Assembly: GCA_002383485.1 (NCBI GenBank)
Contig: DFYY01000042.1
Location: 62,001-126,000 of the forward strand
Origin: Bacteroidales bacterium UBA4070
GTDB lineage: Bacteria > Bacteroidota > Bacteroidia > Bacteroidales > VadinHA17
Length of the DNA stretch: 64,000 nucleotides
Direction of reading: 5' to 3'
How positions within the stretch are numbered: the stretch's first letter is position 1; every line of letters starts with the position of its first letter. The position numbers and the translations under genes are program-made. Under the pieces are notes generated by a model, which searched no databases, was not told the DNA's origin, and saw only the letters and a list, made by a program, of their open reading frames with translations. Shown here piece by piece: positions 8,924-17,302 of this stretch.

Positions 8924-9628
8924 ATGAAGAGTAAAGAGAAGAAAATAATCATTACCGTTGACGGGTATTCGTCGTGCGGCAAGAGCACCTTCGCGAAGGC
9001 GATAGCAACGGAGCTGGGTTATATATATATTGACTCCGGGGCAATGTACAGGGCAGTGACGCTCTTCGCCCTGCGCAAGGGTCTTGTTAAAGAAGGTGTG
9101 GCAGATGAGGAGCATATACTGGCTGCGATGCCGGAGATCAGCATCACCTTCAGGCCTGACAGTTCCACGGGTTTCTCTGCCACCTACCTCAACGGTGAGA
9201 AGGTTGAGAGGGAGATACGTGACCGCGAAGTCTCGGACAGTGTGAGTCCCGTCAGTACCATAGCCGGTGTCAGGGCCAGGCTTGTAGAGCTGCAACGTGC
9301 CATGGGCGCCGGCGGCGGTGTGGTGATGGATGGCCGTGACATAGGCACGGTGGTCTTTCCGGATGCGGAGCTGAAGATATTCATGACTGCCACACCCGAA
9401 GTACGTGCGCAGAGGCGTTACCTCGAGCTGGTCAGCAAGGGGCTGCCGGCTGACCGTGAGGCGGTGGTCAGGAACATAACGGACCGTGATCGTATTGACT
9501 CCTCGAGGGAGGCCAGCCCGCTGCGCAGGGCAGACGACGCGTTGATACTTGATAACAGTGACATGACTCCTGCTGAGCAGATGGAATGGTTCAGGAAGAT
9601 CTATAAAAGGATAATGAATGAAAGTTGA
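8924..9628 (+). CDS. cmk: Cytidylate kinase
   Basis: The protein has 234 residues, close to the usual 220-230. The P-loop is GYSSCGKST near residue 13, followed by YIDSGAMYRAVTLFAL (NMP-binding), MDGRDIGTVVFPDAELKIF and RAQRRYLEL (lid region), then DRDRIDSSREASPLRRADDA. It phosphorylates CMP and dCMP with ATP in nucleotide salvage. Its 3' end overlaps the ispH start by 11 bases, so the two are translated from one message. Confidence 0.96.
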   Translation: MKSKEKKIIITVDGYSSCGKSTFAKAIATELGYIYIDSGAMYRAVTLFALRKGLVKEGVADEEHILAAMPEISITFRPDSSTGFSATYLNGEKVEREIRDREVSDSVSPVSTIAGVRARLVELQRAMGAGGGVVMDGRDIGTVVFPDAELKIFMTATPEVRAQRRYLELVSKGLPADREAVVRNITDRDRIDSSREASPLRRADDALILDNSDMTPAEQMEWFRKIYKRIMNES

Positions 9629-10493
9629 CATTGAGCCCGGATCAGGATTCTGCTTTGGTGTGGAAAACGCCGTGAATATAGCAGAGGAGGCACTCAGGGA
9701 CGGAGAGACGGTCTATTGCCTGGGAGAGATAGTGCATAATGATATTGAGGTGGCAAGACTGACCGGCCTGGGACTGCAAACCATTACCTATGATGAGTTT
9801 GAAAGGCTGCATGACTGCAAGGTACTTGTAAGGGCACACGGTGAACCGCCTTCTACCTATGCAAAGGCAAGGGAGAACAACATCACTGTCATTGATGCCA
9901 CCTGCCCTATAGTGCGCTCCATGCAGGAGAAGATAAGGCAGGTGGCCGAGTTATCCCGTGAAGAGAGGGGCCAGATAGTTATCTACGGCAAGGAGGGCCA
10001 TGCCGAGGTTATAGGGCTGATGGGCGCCGCAGGTCCCAGGGGCATCCTTATTACCGGCAAGGAGGATCTGGGCAGGATAGATTTCACCAAGCCGGTATTT
10101 CTCTTTTCGCAGACAACCAAAAGCAAGGTGCAGTACGAGGTAGTTGCAGAGATCATCCGTCTGAAAATGGAGCAGATGGCTGCAGATCATCCCGGCAATA
10201 CGTTAAAGGTTCACAACACTATCTGCAGGCAGGTATCGGGCCGTGAACCGAGATTGAGAGAGTTTTCGCGTAAGCATGATGTAATAATCTTTGTCAGCGG
10301 CAGACAGAGCTCCAACGGCAGGATGCTCTTCGAAGTATGCCAGCAGGAGAACTCACGCTGCCACTTCATCTCGGCACCTGAAGAGCTCCGTGAAGAATGG
10401 TTCAGGGATGCCTCAAATGCCGGAGTCTGCGGCGCCACATCCACCCCGAAGTGGCTTATACAGAAAGTTGCCGAAATTGTTGAATCGTTTTGA
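9618..10493 (+). CDS. ispH: 4-hydroxy-3-methylbut-2-enyl diphosphate reductase
   Basis: The protein has 291 residues. The three conserved cluster cysteines are present in GFCFGVENAV (Cys12), DATCPIVRSM and GVCGATSTPKWL. The substrate-binding motifs VRAHGEP, KEGHAEVIGL and FSQTTKS are also visible. IspH carries a [4Fe-4S] cluster and performs the last step of the non-mevalonate isoprenoid pathway, forming IPP and DMAPP. It is coupled to cmk by overlap. A TAA/TGA stop is followed by a promoter for the next gene. Confidence 0.96.
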   Translation: MKVDIEPGSGFCFGVENAVNIAEEALRDGETVYCLGEIVHNDIEVARLTGLGLQTITYDEFERLHDCKVLVRAHGEPPSTYAKARENNITVIDATCPIVRSMQEKIRQVAELSREERGQIVIYGKEGHAEVIGLMGAAGPRGILITGKEDLGRIDFTKPVFLFSQTTKSKVQYEVVAEIIRLKMEQMAADHPGNTLKVHNTICRQVSGREPRLREFSRKHDVIIFVSGRQSSNGRMLFEVCQQENSRCHFISAPEELREEWFRDASNAGVCGATSTPKWLIQKVAEIVESF

Positions 10494-10511
10494 TATTGTG
10501 ACCAGGGACAA

Positions 10512-10541
10512 TTGTGAATGCCTGAAATTGTAGTAATTTCG
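10512..10541 (+). promoter_or_regulatory. Bacteroides-type promoter for the phosphofructokinase gene
   Basis: A TTG at 10512-10514 stands 19 bases before TAATTTCG at 10534-10541, which differs by one base from the Bacteroidota -7 box TAnnTTTG. The predicted start of transcription is about 25 bases before the ATG at 10566. Confidence 0.55.
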
Positions 10542-10565
10542 CACCGTCAATAAATAATTTCTACA

Positions 10566-11546
10566 ATGGGGAAAATTAAGAAGATAGGCGTTCTCACATC
10601 GGGTGGAGACGCTCCCGGCATGAATGCAGCCATACGTGCTGTCACCCGCACTGCAATTTACAACGGACTTGAGGTGATCGGCATAAGGCACGGCTACATG
10701 GGGATGATAAACGCGAATTTCAAGCCTCTTTACGCTCATACAGTATCAGACACAATCCAGCGCGGCGGCACTATGCTGAAGACAGCCAGGTGTGATGCCT
10801 TCCGAACTCCGGAGGGGAGAAGAACGGCCTATGACAACCTCAAGGCTGCAGGCATAGACGGAGTGGTAGTGATAGGAGGCGACGGCTCGTTCAAGGGAGC
10901 CAGTCTGTTCAATGAGGAACATAACATTCCATTTGTCGGTGTGCCCGGAACAATAGACAATGACATTTTTGGTACCGATTATACTATCGGTTATGATACG
11001 GCACTAAACACTGTTGTAGAGGCTGTTGACAAGATACGTGACACTGCCAGTTCCCTCAACCGGATGTTTTTTGTGGAGGTGATGGGAGCCGAGGCAGGGC
11101 ATATTGCACTTTACAGCGGTATCGCCAGCGGCGCCGAGGCCATCATCATGCCTGAGATAAAGGGAGAAGCACGCGATATCACCAAGATGATAGAGACCGG
11201 CAACAAGAGAAAGAAATCGAGTAACATCATCATCGTTGCCGAAGGAGATGAAGAAGGTGGTGCAATAGCCCTCGCCGAGAGACTGAAGCCCCAACTGGCA
11301 GGATATGAGATAAGGGTGTCCGTGCTCGGACATCTTCAGAGAGGGGGATCACCCTCAGCCCTGGACCGTGTCAATGCCAGCAGGCTGGGCAACGCCGCAG
11401 TTGAGGCGCTGCTTGACGGCCAGCAGAGCGTAATGGTGGGGCTGCAGAACAACGAGATAGTGCTGGTCCCCTTCAAGAAAGCAGTAAAGCAGCACAAGGG
11501 ATTGAATCAGCACCTGGTTGATATAATTGACATACTTAACGTCTGA
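10566..11546 (+). CDS. pfkA: ATP-dependent 6-phosphofructokinase
   Basis: The protein has 326 residues, the usual bacterial length. Motifs in order are TSGGDAPGMNAAIRAV (ATP site), VVIGGDGSFKGA, and VPGTIDNDIFGTDYTIGYDTA, which carries the catalytic Asp and the Thr/Asp pair. VMGAEAGHIAL and VLGHLQRGGSPSALDR follow at the fructose-6-phosphate and effector sites. The Gly after GGDG favours ATP rather than pyrophosphate as phosphate donor. It catalyses the committed step of glycolysis in the cytoplasm. It has its own promoter upstream and the DUF362 gene follows after 20 bases. Confidence 0.95.
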   Translation: MGKIKKIGVLTSGGDAPGMNAAIRAVTRTAIYNGLEVIGIRHGYMGMINANFKPLYAHTVSDTIQRGGTMLKTARCDAFRTPEGRRTAYDNLKAAGIDGVVVIGGDGSFKGASLFNEEHNIPFVGVPGTIDNDIFGTDYTIGYDTALNTVVEAVDKIRDTASSLNRMFFVEVMGAEAGHIALYSGIASGAEAIIMPEIKGEARDITKMIETGNKRKKSSNIIIVAEGDEEGGAIALAERLKPQLAGYEIRVSVLGHLQRGGSPSALDRVNASRLGNAAVEALLDGQQSVMVGLQNNEIVLVPFKKAVKQHKGLNQHLVDIIDILNV

Positions 11547-11566
11547 CCGCTGACGTTTTATTATTG

Positions 11567-12679
11567 ATGGGACCTTCCGAAGTATATTTCACTGACCTGC
11601 ATACCACTCCCTCCCTGAATCTTCTGAAGAAGATGGAGAGACTTGTTAAGGCTGCCGGATTCGAAAAAATCGATTTCAGCCGCAAGATGACGGCCATAAA
11701 GATCCATTTCGGCGAACCGGGAAACCTGGCATACCTGAGGCCCAACTTCGCGGCAAGGATAGCATCTATGGTAAAGGAGAAGGGTGGCAAACCCTATCTC
11801 ACTGACTGCAATACCCTTTATTACGGTGAGAGATCCAACGCTCCTGACCATCTCGGGGCAGCATTTGCCAACGGTTACAACCCGCTGAGTGCCGGTTGCC
11901 ATGTGATAATCGGCGACGGTATCAAGGGAACTGATTACCGTGAGATACCGGTTAACCTGAAATATACAGGCAGCGCCATGATAGGCTCAGCCATTGCCGA
12001 TGCTGATATCATCATCTCCATGAACCACTTCAAGGGGCATGAACAGACCGGCTTCGGCGGTGCACTGAAGAACCTGGGGATGGGTTGCGCCTCAGTTGGT
12101 GGCAAACTGTTTCTCCATTCCGGCAACCCGCCGTTCATCTATGAAAAGAACTGTACCGGATGCAACCTGTGTGTCATCAACTGTGCACATGACGCAGTAC
12201 ACCTGAATAATGACCATAAGGCATACATCGATATTGAGAAATGTACCGGCTGCGGCCAGTGCGTGGCAGTATGCCAGTACGATGCAGCCAGGGTTCAATG
12301 GAGCGACGAGGGTGATACCCTGAGCAAAAAGATTGCCGAGTATACTTATGCCGTACTGAAGGACAAGCCTGCACTGCATATCAATTTCATTATGGATGTC
12401 TCGCCTGACTGTGACTGCTGGGGGCATAATGATATTCCGATAGTCGGGGATATAGGGATTGCGGCATCACTGGATCCTGTAGCGCTGGACAAGGCATGTG
12501 CCGATATGGTTGTTGATGCACCTGCGGCATGGCATTTGCGGGGTAAAGAGAAAGGCGAGGATCTGTGCGGAGCAGACAAGTTTCATATGGCTCATGGCAA
12601 TACTGACTGGAACACGGCCCTGCTTCATGGGGAGAAGATTAAACTGGGATCTTTGTCCTACAAACTGATTAAGATATGA
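11567..12679 (+). CDS. DUF362-domain protein with two 4Fe-4S clusters
   Basis: I start at the ATG of MGPSEVYFTD; a TTG codon immediately before it is also in frame. Residues 1-180 hold a DUF362 domain (KIHFGEPGN, YLTDCNTLYYGERSNA, MNHFKGHEQTGFGGALKNLG). A double ferredoxin domain follows with CTGCNLCVINC and CTGCGQCVAVC, eight cysteines for two [4Fe-4S] clusters. The tail with CDCWGHNDIPIVGDIGI and DPVALDKACADMV belongs to the same domain. DUF362 proteins are predicted ferredoxin-like redox proteins whose substrate is unknown. The stop codon overlaps the response-regulator start (ATGA). Confidence 0.85.
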   Translation: MGPSEVYFTDLHTTPSLNLLKKMERLVKAAGFEKIDFSRKMTAIKIHFGEPGNLAYLRPNFAARIASMVKEKGGKPYLTDCNTLYYGERSNAPDHLGAAFANGYNPLSAGCHVIIGDGIKGTDYREIPVNLKYTGSAMIGSAIADADIIISMNHFKGHEQTGFGGALKNLGMGCASVGGKLFLHSGNPPFIYEKNCTGCNLCVINCAHDAVHLNNDHKAYIDIEKCTGCGQCVAVCQYDAARVQWSDEGDTLSKKIAEYTYAVLKDKPALHINFIMDVSPDCDCWGHNDIPIVGDIGIAASLDPVALDKACADMVVDAPAAWHLRGKEKGEDLCGADKFHMAHGNTDWNTALLHGEKIKLGSLSYKLIKI

Positions 12680-13065
12680 AGGACCCATCATCATCAAGAC
12701 GGATGGCCATTCTCATAGTTGAGGATGATCCGCACAGCCAGCTTTACTTCACCAAGCTGCTGGCCGGTTTGTATGATACGGCAGTGGCCGATTCAGCCGC
12801 TGAGGCATATAAGTTATTGCATGAGAGAACCTTTGACCTGGTACTGATGGATATCTCCCTGAAGGGGGATGAAGACGGACTTTCACTGACACGCAGGCTG
12901 CGGGAAGAGGAGACTTTCGGTTCTCTGCCGATAGTGGCTGTGACCGCATATGCATTCCCTGATGACCGGAAGAGGGCGATTGAGGCAGGGTGTACCGACT
13001 ACTTGCCCAAGCCTGTGAGCAGCAATGACTTGCACAGGATGATTGCAGACCTGACTCTTAAATAG
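12676..13065 (+). CDS. Single-domain response regulator (CheY-like receiver)
   Basis: The 129-residue protein is only a receiver domain. The acidic pocket is EDD near residue 16, the phosphoacceptor Asp is in LVLMDISLKGDEDG, the switch Thr is in VAVTAYAF, and the Lys is in YLPKPVS. It has no output domain, so it must act by protein contact, as part of a phosphorelay or with a diguanylate or kinase partner elsewhere. Its start overlaps the end of the DUF362 gene, and no histidine kinase is nearby. Confidence 0.88.
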   Translation: MKDPSSSRRMAILIVEDDPHSQLYFTKLLAGLYDTAVADSAAEAYKLLHERTFDLVLMDISLKGDEDGLSLTRRLREEETFGSLPIVAVTAYAFPDDRKRAIEAGCTDYLPKPVSSNDLHRMIADLTLK

Positions 13066-13096
13066 GCAAAAAGTTCCTTTAGGATAAAAATTTTGT

Positions 13097-13104
13097 TATT
13101 TTTG
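13097..13104 (+). promoter_or_regulatory. Possible -7 box of the tRNA-Pro gene
   Basis: TATTTTTG fits TAnnTTTG and lies about 100 bases before the tRNA. The expected -33 TTG is only weakly matched (GTTCC region near 13073). A transcript from here would include both 27-base repeats upstream of the tRNA. Confidence 0.35.
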
Positions 13105-13138
13105 CGAACCTGAATTTATTCAGGTTTGCTCCTTCACC

Positions 13139-13204
13139 GCCGGTTTGCGGATACGGAGGATAAAAAACCTCTTCTCTGCCGGTTTGCGGATACGGAGGAT
13201 AAAA
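13139..13204 (+). repeat. Two perfect 27-base direct repeats just upstream of tRNA-Pro
   Basis: The unit begins GCCGGTTTGCGGATACGGAG and ends GATAAAA. Copies are at 13139-13165 and 13178-13204, a period of 39 bases with a 12-base spacer. The second copy ends on the base before the tRNA. They could be a duplicated tRNA leader or processing site, or the scar of a slippage event. Confidence 0.85.
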
Positions 13205-13277
13205 CGGGGTGTAGCGCAGTTGGTAGCGTACTACGTTCGGGACGTAGGGGCCGGAAGTTCGAGTCTTCTCACCCCGA
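13205..13277 (+). tRNA. tRNA-Pro(CGG)
   Basis: Seven acceptor pairs (CGGGGTG with CACCCCG), discriminator A at 13277, an anticodon stem CTACG/CGTAG around the loop TTCGGGA with anticodon CGG at 13238-13240, and a TTCGAGT T-loop are all present. CCA is not encoded. The 3' end is the attachment site of the 31-kb element, and the gene stays intact after integration. Confidence 0.95.
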
Positions 13278-13278
13278 C
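13264..13278 (+). other. attL, left attachment core of the integrated element
   Basis: TCTTCTCACCCCGAC covers the T-arm/acceptor end of tRNA-Pro plus one base. The same 15 bases recur at 44374-44388 beside the integrase gene. Similarity beyond the core is weak. Confidence 0.9.
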
Positions 13279-13290
13279 TTTTTAAAAATC

Positions 13291-13323
13291 AGACCGTTGT
13301 AAATCAGTAAATTACAACGGTCT
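13291..13323 (+). terminator. Strong hairpin terminator after tRNA-Pro, supplied by the element
   Basis: A perfect 12-base stem AGACCGTTGTAA/TTACAACGGTCT with a 9-base loop is followed by TTTTTCTTT. It lies inside the element, just right of attL, and replaces the tRNA's original terminator, which now lies beyond attR. Confidence 0.85.
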
Positions 13324-13329
13324 TTTTCT

Positions 13330-13352
13330 TTGTAAGCCAAATAACAAGCCAA
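13330..13352 (+). repeat. Left-end integrase arm-site candidates (two AAGCCAA copies)
   Basis: AAGCCAA occurs at 13334-13340 and 13346-13352. The longer form TTGTAAGCCAAATA (13330-13343) is repeated exactly at 44322-44335 near the right end, in the same orientation. Their place beside both att cores suggests binding sites for the integrase arm domain. Confidence 0.5.
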
Positions 13353-13423
13353 TATTTTCTATTGTTTTCAAATTGAGCTAACCCTCATTAAATGTTATTA
13401 ACAGGGGATTTTATACAGCATAG

Positions 13424-16400
13424 TCAAATAAAGTACCTGAAGTCATACGGCTTATTCCCCAATTCTTCCAATTGCTTTCCCATTACTGAGAGTCGTTTGG
13501 CGAAATCAATGGTAACAGGAAAAGTTTTATAGAGTTCCGCTCCATTCCAGTTTACTTTCGTAAGTTTTAAAATGTCCTCTGCAACTGTTTCAATAGGGTC
13601 TATACCTCTAAAACGTTTAATTAGGAGCGGAGTAGGTATTCCCCTTTTGCCTTGATAATACTTTCCATTCAGTTCTTTGTTCTGAACTAATCCATGTGTC
13701 CACAATAGAAAACTGAATTCATCCAATTGTACAATTGTTCCCCGCTCAATTGGATATCCATCAAACCCATGCTTGGCATCATTTGTTTTAATCAACTTTA
13801 TGGCACGCCAATTACTGAATTGCTGTACCTGAAGCAACTCAATATTATCGATACCTTCAAGAGCATTTGAAATGCCTTCCATTTCTTCTCCAGTAAAGTG
13901 TGTTGTTTTATGGATAACCAGTTTCTTTAATCCGATTACTGGGTCAATTTTATGATAAGTGTTTCTTATGTTACTGATTAAACGAAACGCATCCTCTTTA
14001 CTCATGAAGGGATTCCGGTTGTAAAATATTGGCTTTTCAATTGGCTGTAACAGGAATCTCAATCCATTGCCATTACCATCAAATAGTTGACTGCTTCCTA
14101 AAACGACCTTGCTCCTTGATTTATTCCGAATAGCATATCCTAATCCGATAAAGGCAGTCTCCGAGTTATTTGTTTTAACTTTCCAAGGAGTGCCATTCGC
14201 TTTAACATATAAACCTAATGACAACCACCAACGAATTTTTGCTTGGTCATTATAGTTCAAAGATTTGTCTTCAATAATCTGAATTTTCAGACCTTTCTTT
14301 ACGCAATATAACTTCAGGGAATCATGAAGGTCAAAATAAGTTTCAACATTTTTTAATTCCCTAAACCTTTTCCAAACATCCGGAATATATATTAATGTGC
14401 AGTCAATATCTGTACTTAGTGAGGCAAGTTTATCTATTTTGCTTTTCAGATAATCATAAAACTGAAAAATTGAGAATTGCTTAACTTCGTTTCCGTTTAA
14501 CAATACTACGTATTCACTCTGAATAGAGCGTGGAACAATAAGGAGTTTCTTATATATATCATCAAATCCCGTGTAATCCTTCAAATACTCTTTTTCCCAG
14601 ATTGGCGAAGCAGCGTTAAGTAAAGTATCCAAGTGAGCTTTTACTCTTTCAAATCCAAAATCTGGTGAGATAATTGCCAAATTTATCTTTCGGGGAGTCG
14701 TCCCCTTTCCAAAACTATTATCTAACGGACTATACATTTTAAGTCCATTTATGGGATGTATAGATTTATACGACTCATCCTGATGATGGAAATAGATAAA
14801 TGGTTCTGGTAGTTTTGTATAACCCTCAAAACAATAGAGGTTATCCTTTACTTTAATGGCTGCTGTTGAAAAGTAGTCATTCAACTTTATCTCAAAATCA
14901 CCCAGTTTGAAGTTTAAGTGGTTATTCTTTTCTTTTATTTTTTTTAACCACCAATCAAGTTTCCTACCGTACCTATCATTATACCTGTTTGAAAGTATGG
15001 CATTTGATAAATAGGTAGCAGATATTTTCGATGGTTCTGTACCTACTTTAGTGGTTATATGTAATGTTGGATTTATTAATAGAAAGAGTTCATTGGAAAC
15101 AAATTCAACTTTTAGTTCGAAAGCTTCGTAAATGATTAATTCACTTGGAATAGAGAAGTTCCTATTCCATTTTTTAATCGAATCAATTTCAACTTGACTT
15201 ACTGTCAGTTCTGCAAGAAAAAATTTTCTAATACTTCTCCCTTTGGAGTAGAGAGAGAATCCATAATCAGTTGTAAGTGACCTTTCAATAAAATCATAAA
15301 TTAATCCCAAGTAAAACGAATCAGTGTGAAATAATAAGTATTGTGGGATATCCGAGATTTTCAATTCTTCAATTAACAATCCATTGAATACTTTTCTTAT
15401 TTCATCTTCGTCCCCAAAAAGCCAGAGGACATCTTTTTTGCCAAAAGCTGCTACGATATTTGTATTTGTTACGAGTTCACGTAATCTTTTCCATTTACCT
15501 TCTCCTGTAATCGTTGTTCTTGTTGAAAGGACACTCTTAGGAAAGCGTTCTGCCTTAATTGAATTTAAAAGTATAGGAATCGTTTCAGTATTATTTTGGG
15601 GTAATTTGAAACTTCGTCTCTGTTCAAACCTTTCTTTTGCAATTGAATCAATGCTTTCATTTACTATCTCACATGATTTATATACTTCGTGCATGAAATA
15701 ATCGAAGCTGTCAATCTCTAAAAAGCCAGAGCGATTATCTATTACGTTGGCTCTCTCTATAAGGTTTATAAGTCTATTATTTGGTACAACGTCACGTGGG
15801 ATACACCATATTAAGCCTTTAGGAAATGGGTTTTGCTGTTCCAATGCTTTTTCAAGGGTATTCATTACAGATTCATCGTTGCCGGAATAGCCAACTACTA
15901 TCAGACCTCTTCTTCGAGAAGCATCCAAAAAATATTTATGCAAACTTCCCTCTAACGACTGAAGCTCTTCTGTCGTATTTTGCAGTGGGTCGTACCGAAA
16001 ATCACCATGAAGTTTAACAATAGTTGGTATGTCGGAATTGAAACCCCTTACTGAAGGGGCATTTTCAGGGGACACTATTTGACAACTCCTATAATTGAGG
16101 GCATTAATTGCTTTTTCAATGAGGTCATCGAAATTGGTCGTCCATACTATGTTAAATTTCCGATTTTCCACTAATGCCGCAAGACAAAGAAACCCTATTG
16201 ATGGTTTCTTATCTCTCACTAAATGCGTAAGAAACTCCTTCCGGACGAATTGGTCAGGATAGCACTCTTCGAAATAAAAAGAGTAGGGATTGGAAATATC
16301 CCGGTCACCTCGTTGGTCGAAATATGCCTGAATTATCCTTCGGTTATCTTCAATTTTTAAATCAGTGAATCTTTTCCCATCAATGATTCCTTTGCTGTTT

Positions 16401-16549
16401 AATATCTCACGTTTAAAATGCCATATTAAATCATTTCCTGTTGGTATACCAGAATTTATAGAAGCACCAGAACCAACAAATAAATCAAAAGATTGATTTG
16501 AAATAACTCGGAAACTGCGTAAAAAAATGTCTCTTTGAATTCTAATCAT
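13424..16549 (-). CDS. Single-chain short Argonaute: SIR2-APAZ-MID-PIWI (SPARSA type)
   Basis: The protein has 1041 residues. Residues 1-290 are a SIR2-like NADase domain: GSGASINSGIPTG (26-38), TTNFDD with Asn139, KLHGDF with His181, and VVGYSGND (218-225). Residues about 300-600 fit the APAZ region. Residues about 620-760 look like MID (YFDLHDSLKLYC, then KIQIIED). Residues about 775-1041 look like PIWI (GLYVKANGTPWKV, VIHKTTHF, RGIPTPLLIKRF). Where active PIWI domains carry the first catalytic Asp, this one reads FIGLGYA, so slicing is not expected. In known short-Argonaute systems a SIR2-APAZ protein and a MID-PIWI protein bind guide RNA, sense invading DNA and deplete NAD+. Here both are one chain, a form known in one SIR2-linked clade. 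It is the last gene of the defence operon. Confidence 0.88.
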   Translation of the reverse strand: MIRIQRDIFLRSFRVISNQSFDLFVGSGASINSGIPTGNDLIWHFKREILNSKGIIDGKRFTDLKIEDNRRIIQAYFDQRGDRDISNPYSFYFEECYPDQFVRKEFLTHLVRDKKPSIGFLCLAALVENRKFNIVWTTNFDDLIEKAINALNYRSCQIVSPENAPSVRGFNSDIPTIVKLHGDFRYDPLQNTTEELQSLEGSLHKYFLDASRRRGLIVVGYSGNDESVMNTLEKALEQQNPFPKGLIWCIPRDVVPNNRLINLIERANVIDNRSGFLEIDSFDYFMHEVYKSCEIVNESIDSIAKERFEQRRSFKLPQNNTETIPILLNSIKAERFPKSVLSTRTTITGEGKWKRLRELVTNTNIVAAFGKKDVLWLFGDEDEIRKVFNGLLIEELKISDIPQYLLFHTDSFYLGLIYDFIERSLTTDYGFSLYSKGRSIRKFFLAELTVSQVEIDSIKKWNRNFSIPSELIIYEAFELKVEFVSNELFLLINPTLHITTKVGTEPSKISATYLSNAILSNRYNDRYGRKLDWWLKKIKEKNNHLNFKLGDFEIKLNDYFSTAAIKVKDNLYCFEGYTKLPEPFIYFHHQDESYKSIHPINGLKMYSPLDNSFGKGTTPRKINLAIISPDFGFERVKAHLDTLLNAASPIWEKEYLKDYTGFDDIYKKLLIVPRSIQSEYVVLLNGNEVKQFSIFQFYDYLKSKIDKLASLSTDIDCTLIYIPDVWKRFRELKNVETYFDLHDSLKLYCVKKGLKIQIIEDKSLNYNDQAKIRWWLSLGLYVKANGTPWKVKTNNSETAFIGLGYAIRNKSRSKVVLGSSQLFDGNGNGLRFLLQPIEKPIFYNRNPFMSKEDAFRLISNIRNTYHKIDPVIGLKKLVIHKTTHFTGEEMEGISNALEGIDNIELLQVQQFSNWRAIKLIKTNDAKHGFDGYPIERGTIVQLDEFSFLLWTHGLVQNKELNGKYYQGKRGIPTPLLIKRFRGIDPIETVAEDILKLTKVNWNGAELYKTFPVTIDFAKRLSVMGKQLEELGNKPYDFRYFI

Positions 16550-16637
16550 TGGAAGAATGTGATTTCTTTCTTTTTTTAAACTAAAAACATACCATAATTC
16601 CTATGTTATTATATGGTGATAAGAGAAAATTATGTGC

Positions 16638-16919
16638 CTACCTCATATTATCCCATTTCGTCCCCTGCCAATGGCTAATCACACCTTCATTTTCACAGAC
16701 CGGACAATACCAACGGATTTCTCCCTTTGCCCTGCTAAGTGCAGAGTTTACTGTTCCATGACAACCTTTGTGAAAGCATCTGATTTCTGTTGCGGTCAGT
16801 GTAAGGGGACAAGTCTTTGTTGTTGAATCAACCACAAGTGCAAAAAAATTCGCAAGCTCCCTTGCTTCCTTGGGCATTTGCTTAGGGATGTTTCCTTGTT
16901 CGTCAAGGAAATGAGTCAT
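16638..16919 (-). CDS. Small zinc-ribbon protein
   Basis: I start at MTHFLDEQGNIP; a codon five residues upstream is also possible. The protein has about 93 residues. Cysteines pair as CFHKGC and CPVC (with an earlier Cys in KTCPLT) and suit one structural zinc site in the C-terminal half. The N-terminal half contains a helix PKEARELANFFALVVD. The fold suggests a small nucleic-acid or protein adaptor. It lies between the methyltransferase/ATPase genes and the Argonaute gene, on the same strand, with 88 bases before the Argonaute start. I do not recognise a named family; its position makes it a candidate accessory subunit of either defence module. Confidence 0.6.
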   Translation of the reverse strand: MTHFLDEQGNIPKQMPKEARELANFFALVVDSTTKTCPLTLTATEIRCFHKGCHGTVNSALSRAKGEIRWYCPVCENEGVISHWQGTKWDNMR

Positions 16920-17039
16920 GTTAGAGATATACATCTGAGTAATATGGTTAAACTAATATTATTGCCGATATCATTTATTGTCAAATATTATCTGCTCTAC
17001 GACTAACGAAAACTTTCAGAATTTCAATGGTTTTCATTT

Positions 17040-17279
17040 TTATTGCTTCATGAAGGTCACCGACATTAGTTTTAAAGTACTTTTTTCAGAAGGCATTATC
17101 ATTCCTTCCTCAATTGCACCAAGTACCAAATCATCGTAGTGCTTGTCAACAGAAGCCCTGAACTCTTTTAATTCCCAGTTTTTATAACTATCATCCTCAA
17201 AGCAATAATCATTTAAGAGACTTGCAAATTCTTCGCTGATTTGGAAGATTTTTGAGTCGGTTAACTTTATCCTATCCAT
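17040..17279 (-). CDS. Small protein of unknown function in the defence operon
   Basis: This 79-residue acidic-to-neutral protein is helical throughout (ISEEFASLLNDYCFEDD, ELKEFRASVDKHYDDLVLGAI). It has no signal peptide or membrane segment and no family I recognise. It starts 23 bases after the end of the DUF499 gene, so it is probably co-translated with it and may be a small partner of that ATPase. There are 105 bases of A+T-rich DNA between its stop and the zinc-ribbon gene. Confidence 0.6.
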   Translation of the reverse strand: MDRIKLTDSKIFQISEEFASLLNDYCFEDDSYKNWELKEFRASVDKHYDDLVLGAIEEGMIMPSEKSTLKLMSVTFMKQ

Positions 17280-17302
17280 AGTGCATAAATATTTCAGTAT
17301 TC

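Noticed and set aside
8810..9631. Long minus-strand reading frame opposite cmk
   Set aside because: Composition is a mirror of the clear cmk gene; no protein-family likeness.
13139..13204. Short CRISPR array upstream of the tRNA
   Set aside because: Only two units with a 12-base spacer and no cas genes in the window; spacer far too short.
13424..16549. Ordinary sirtuin deacetylase or an active long Argonaute
   Set aside because: The SIR2 part is the short defence type and the rest fits APAZ-MID-PIWI; the PIWI segment lacks the catalytic Asp, and PAZ/N domains of long Argonautes are absent.
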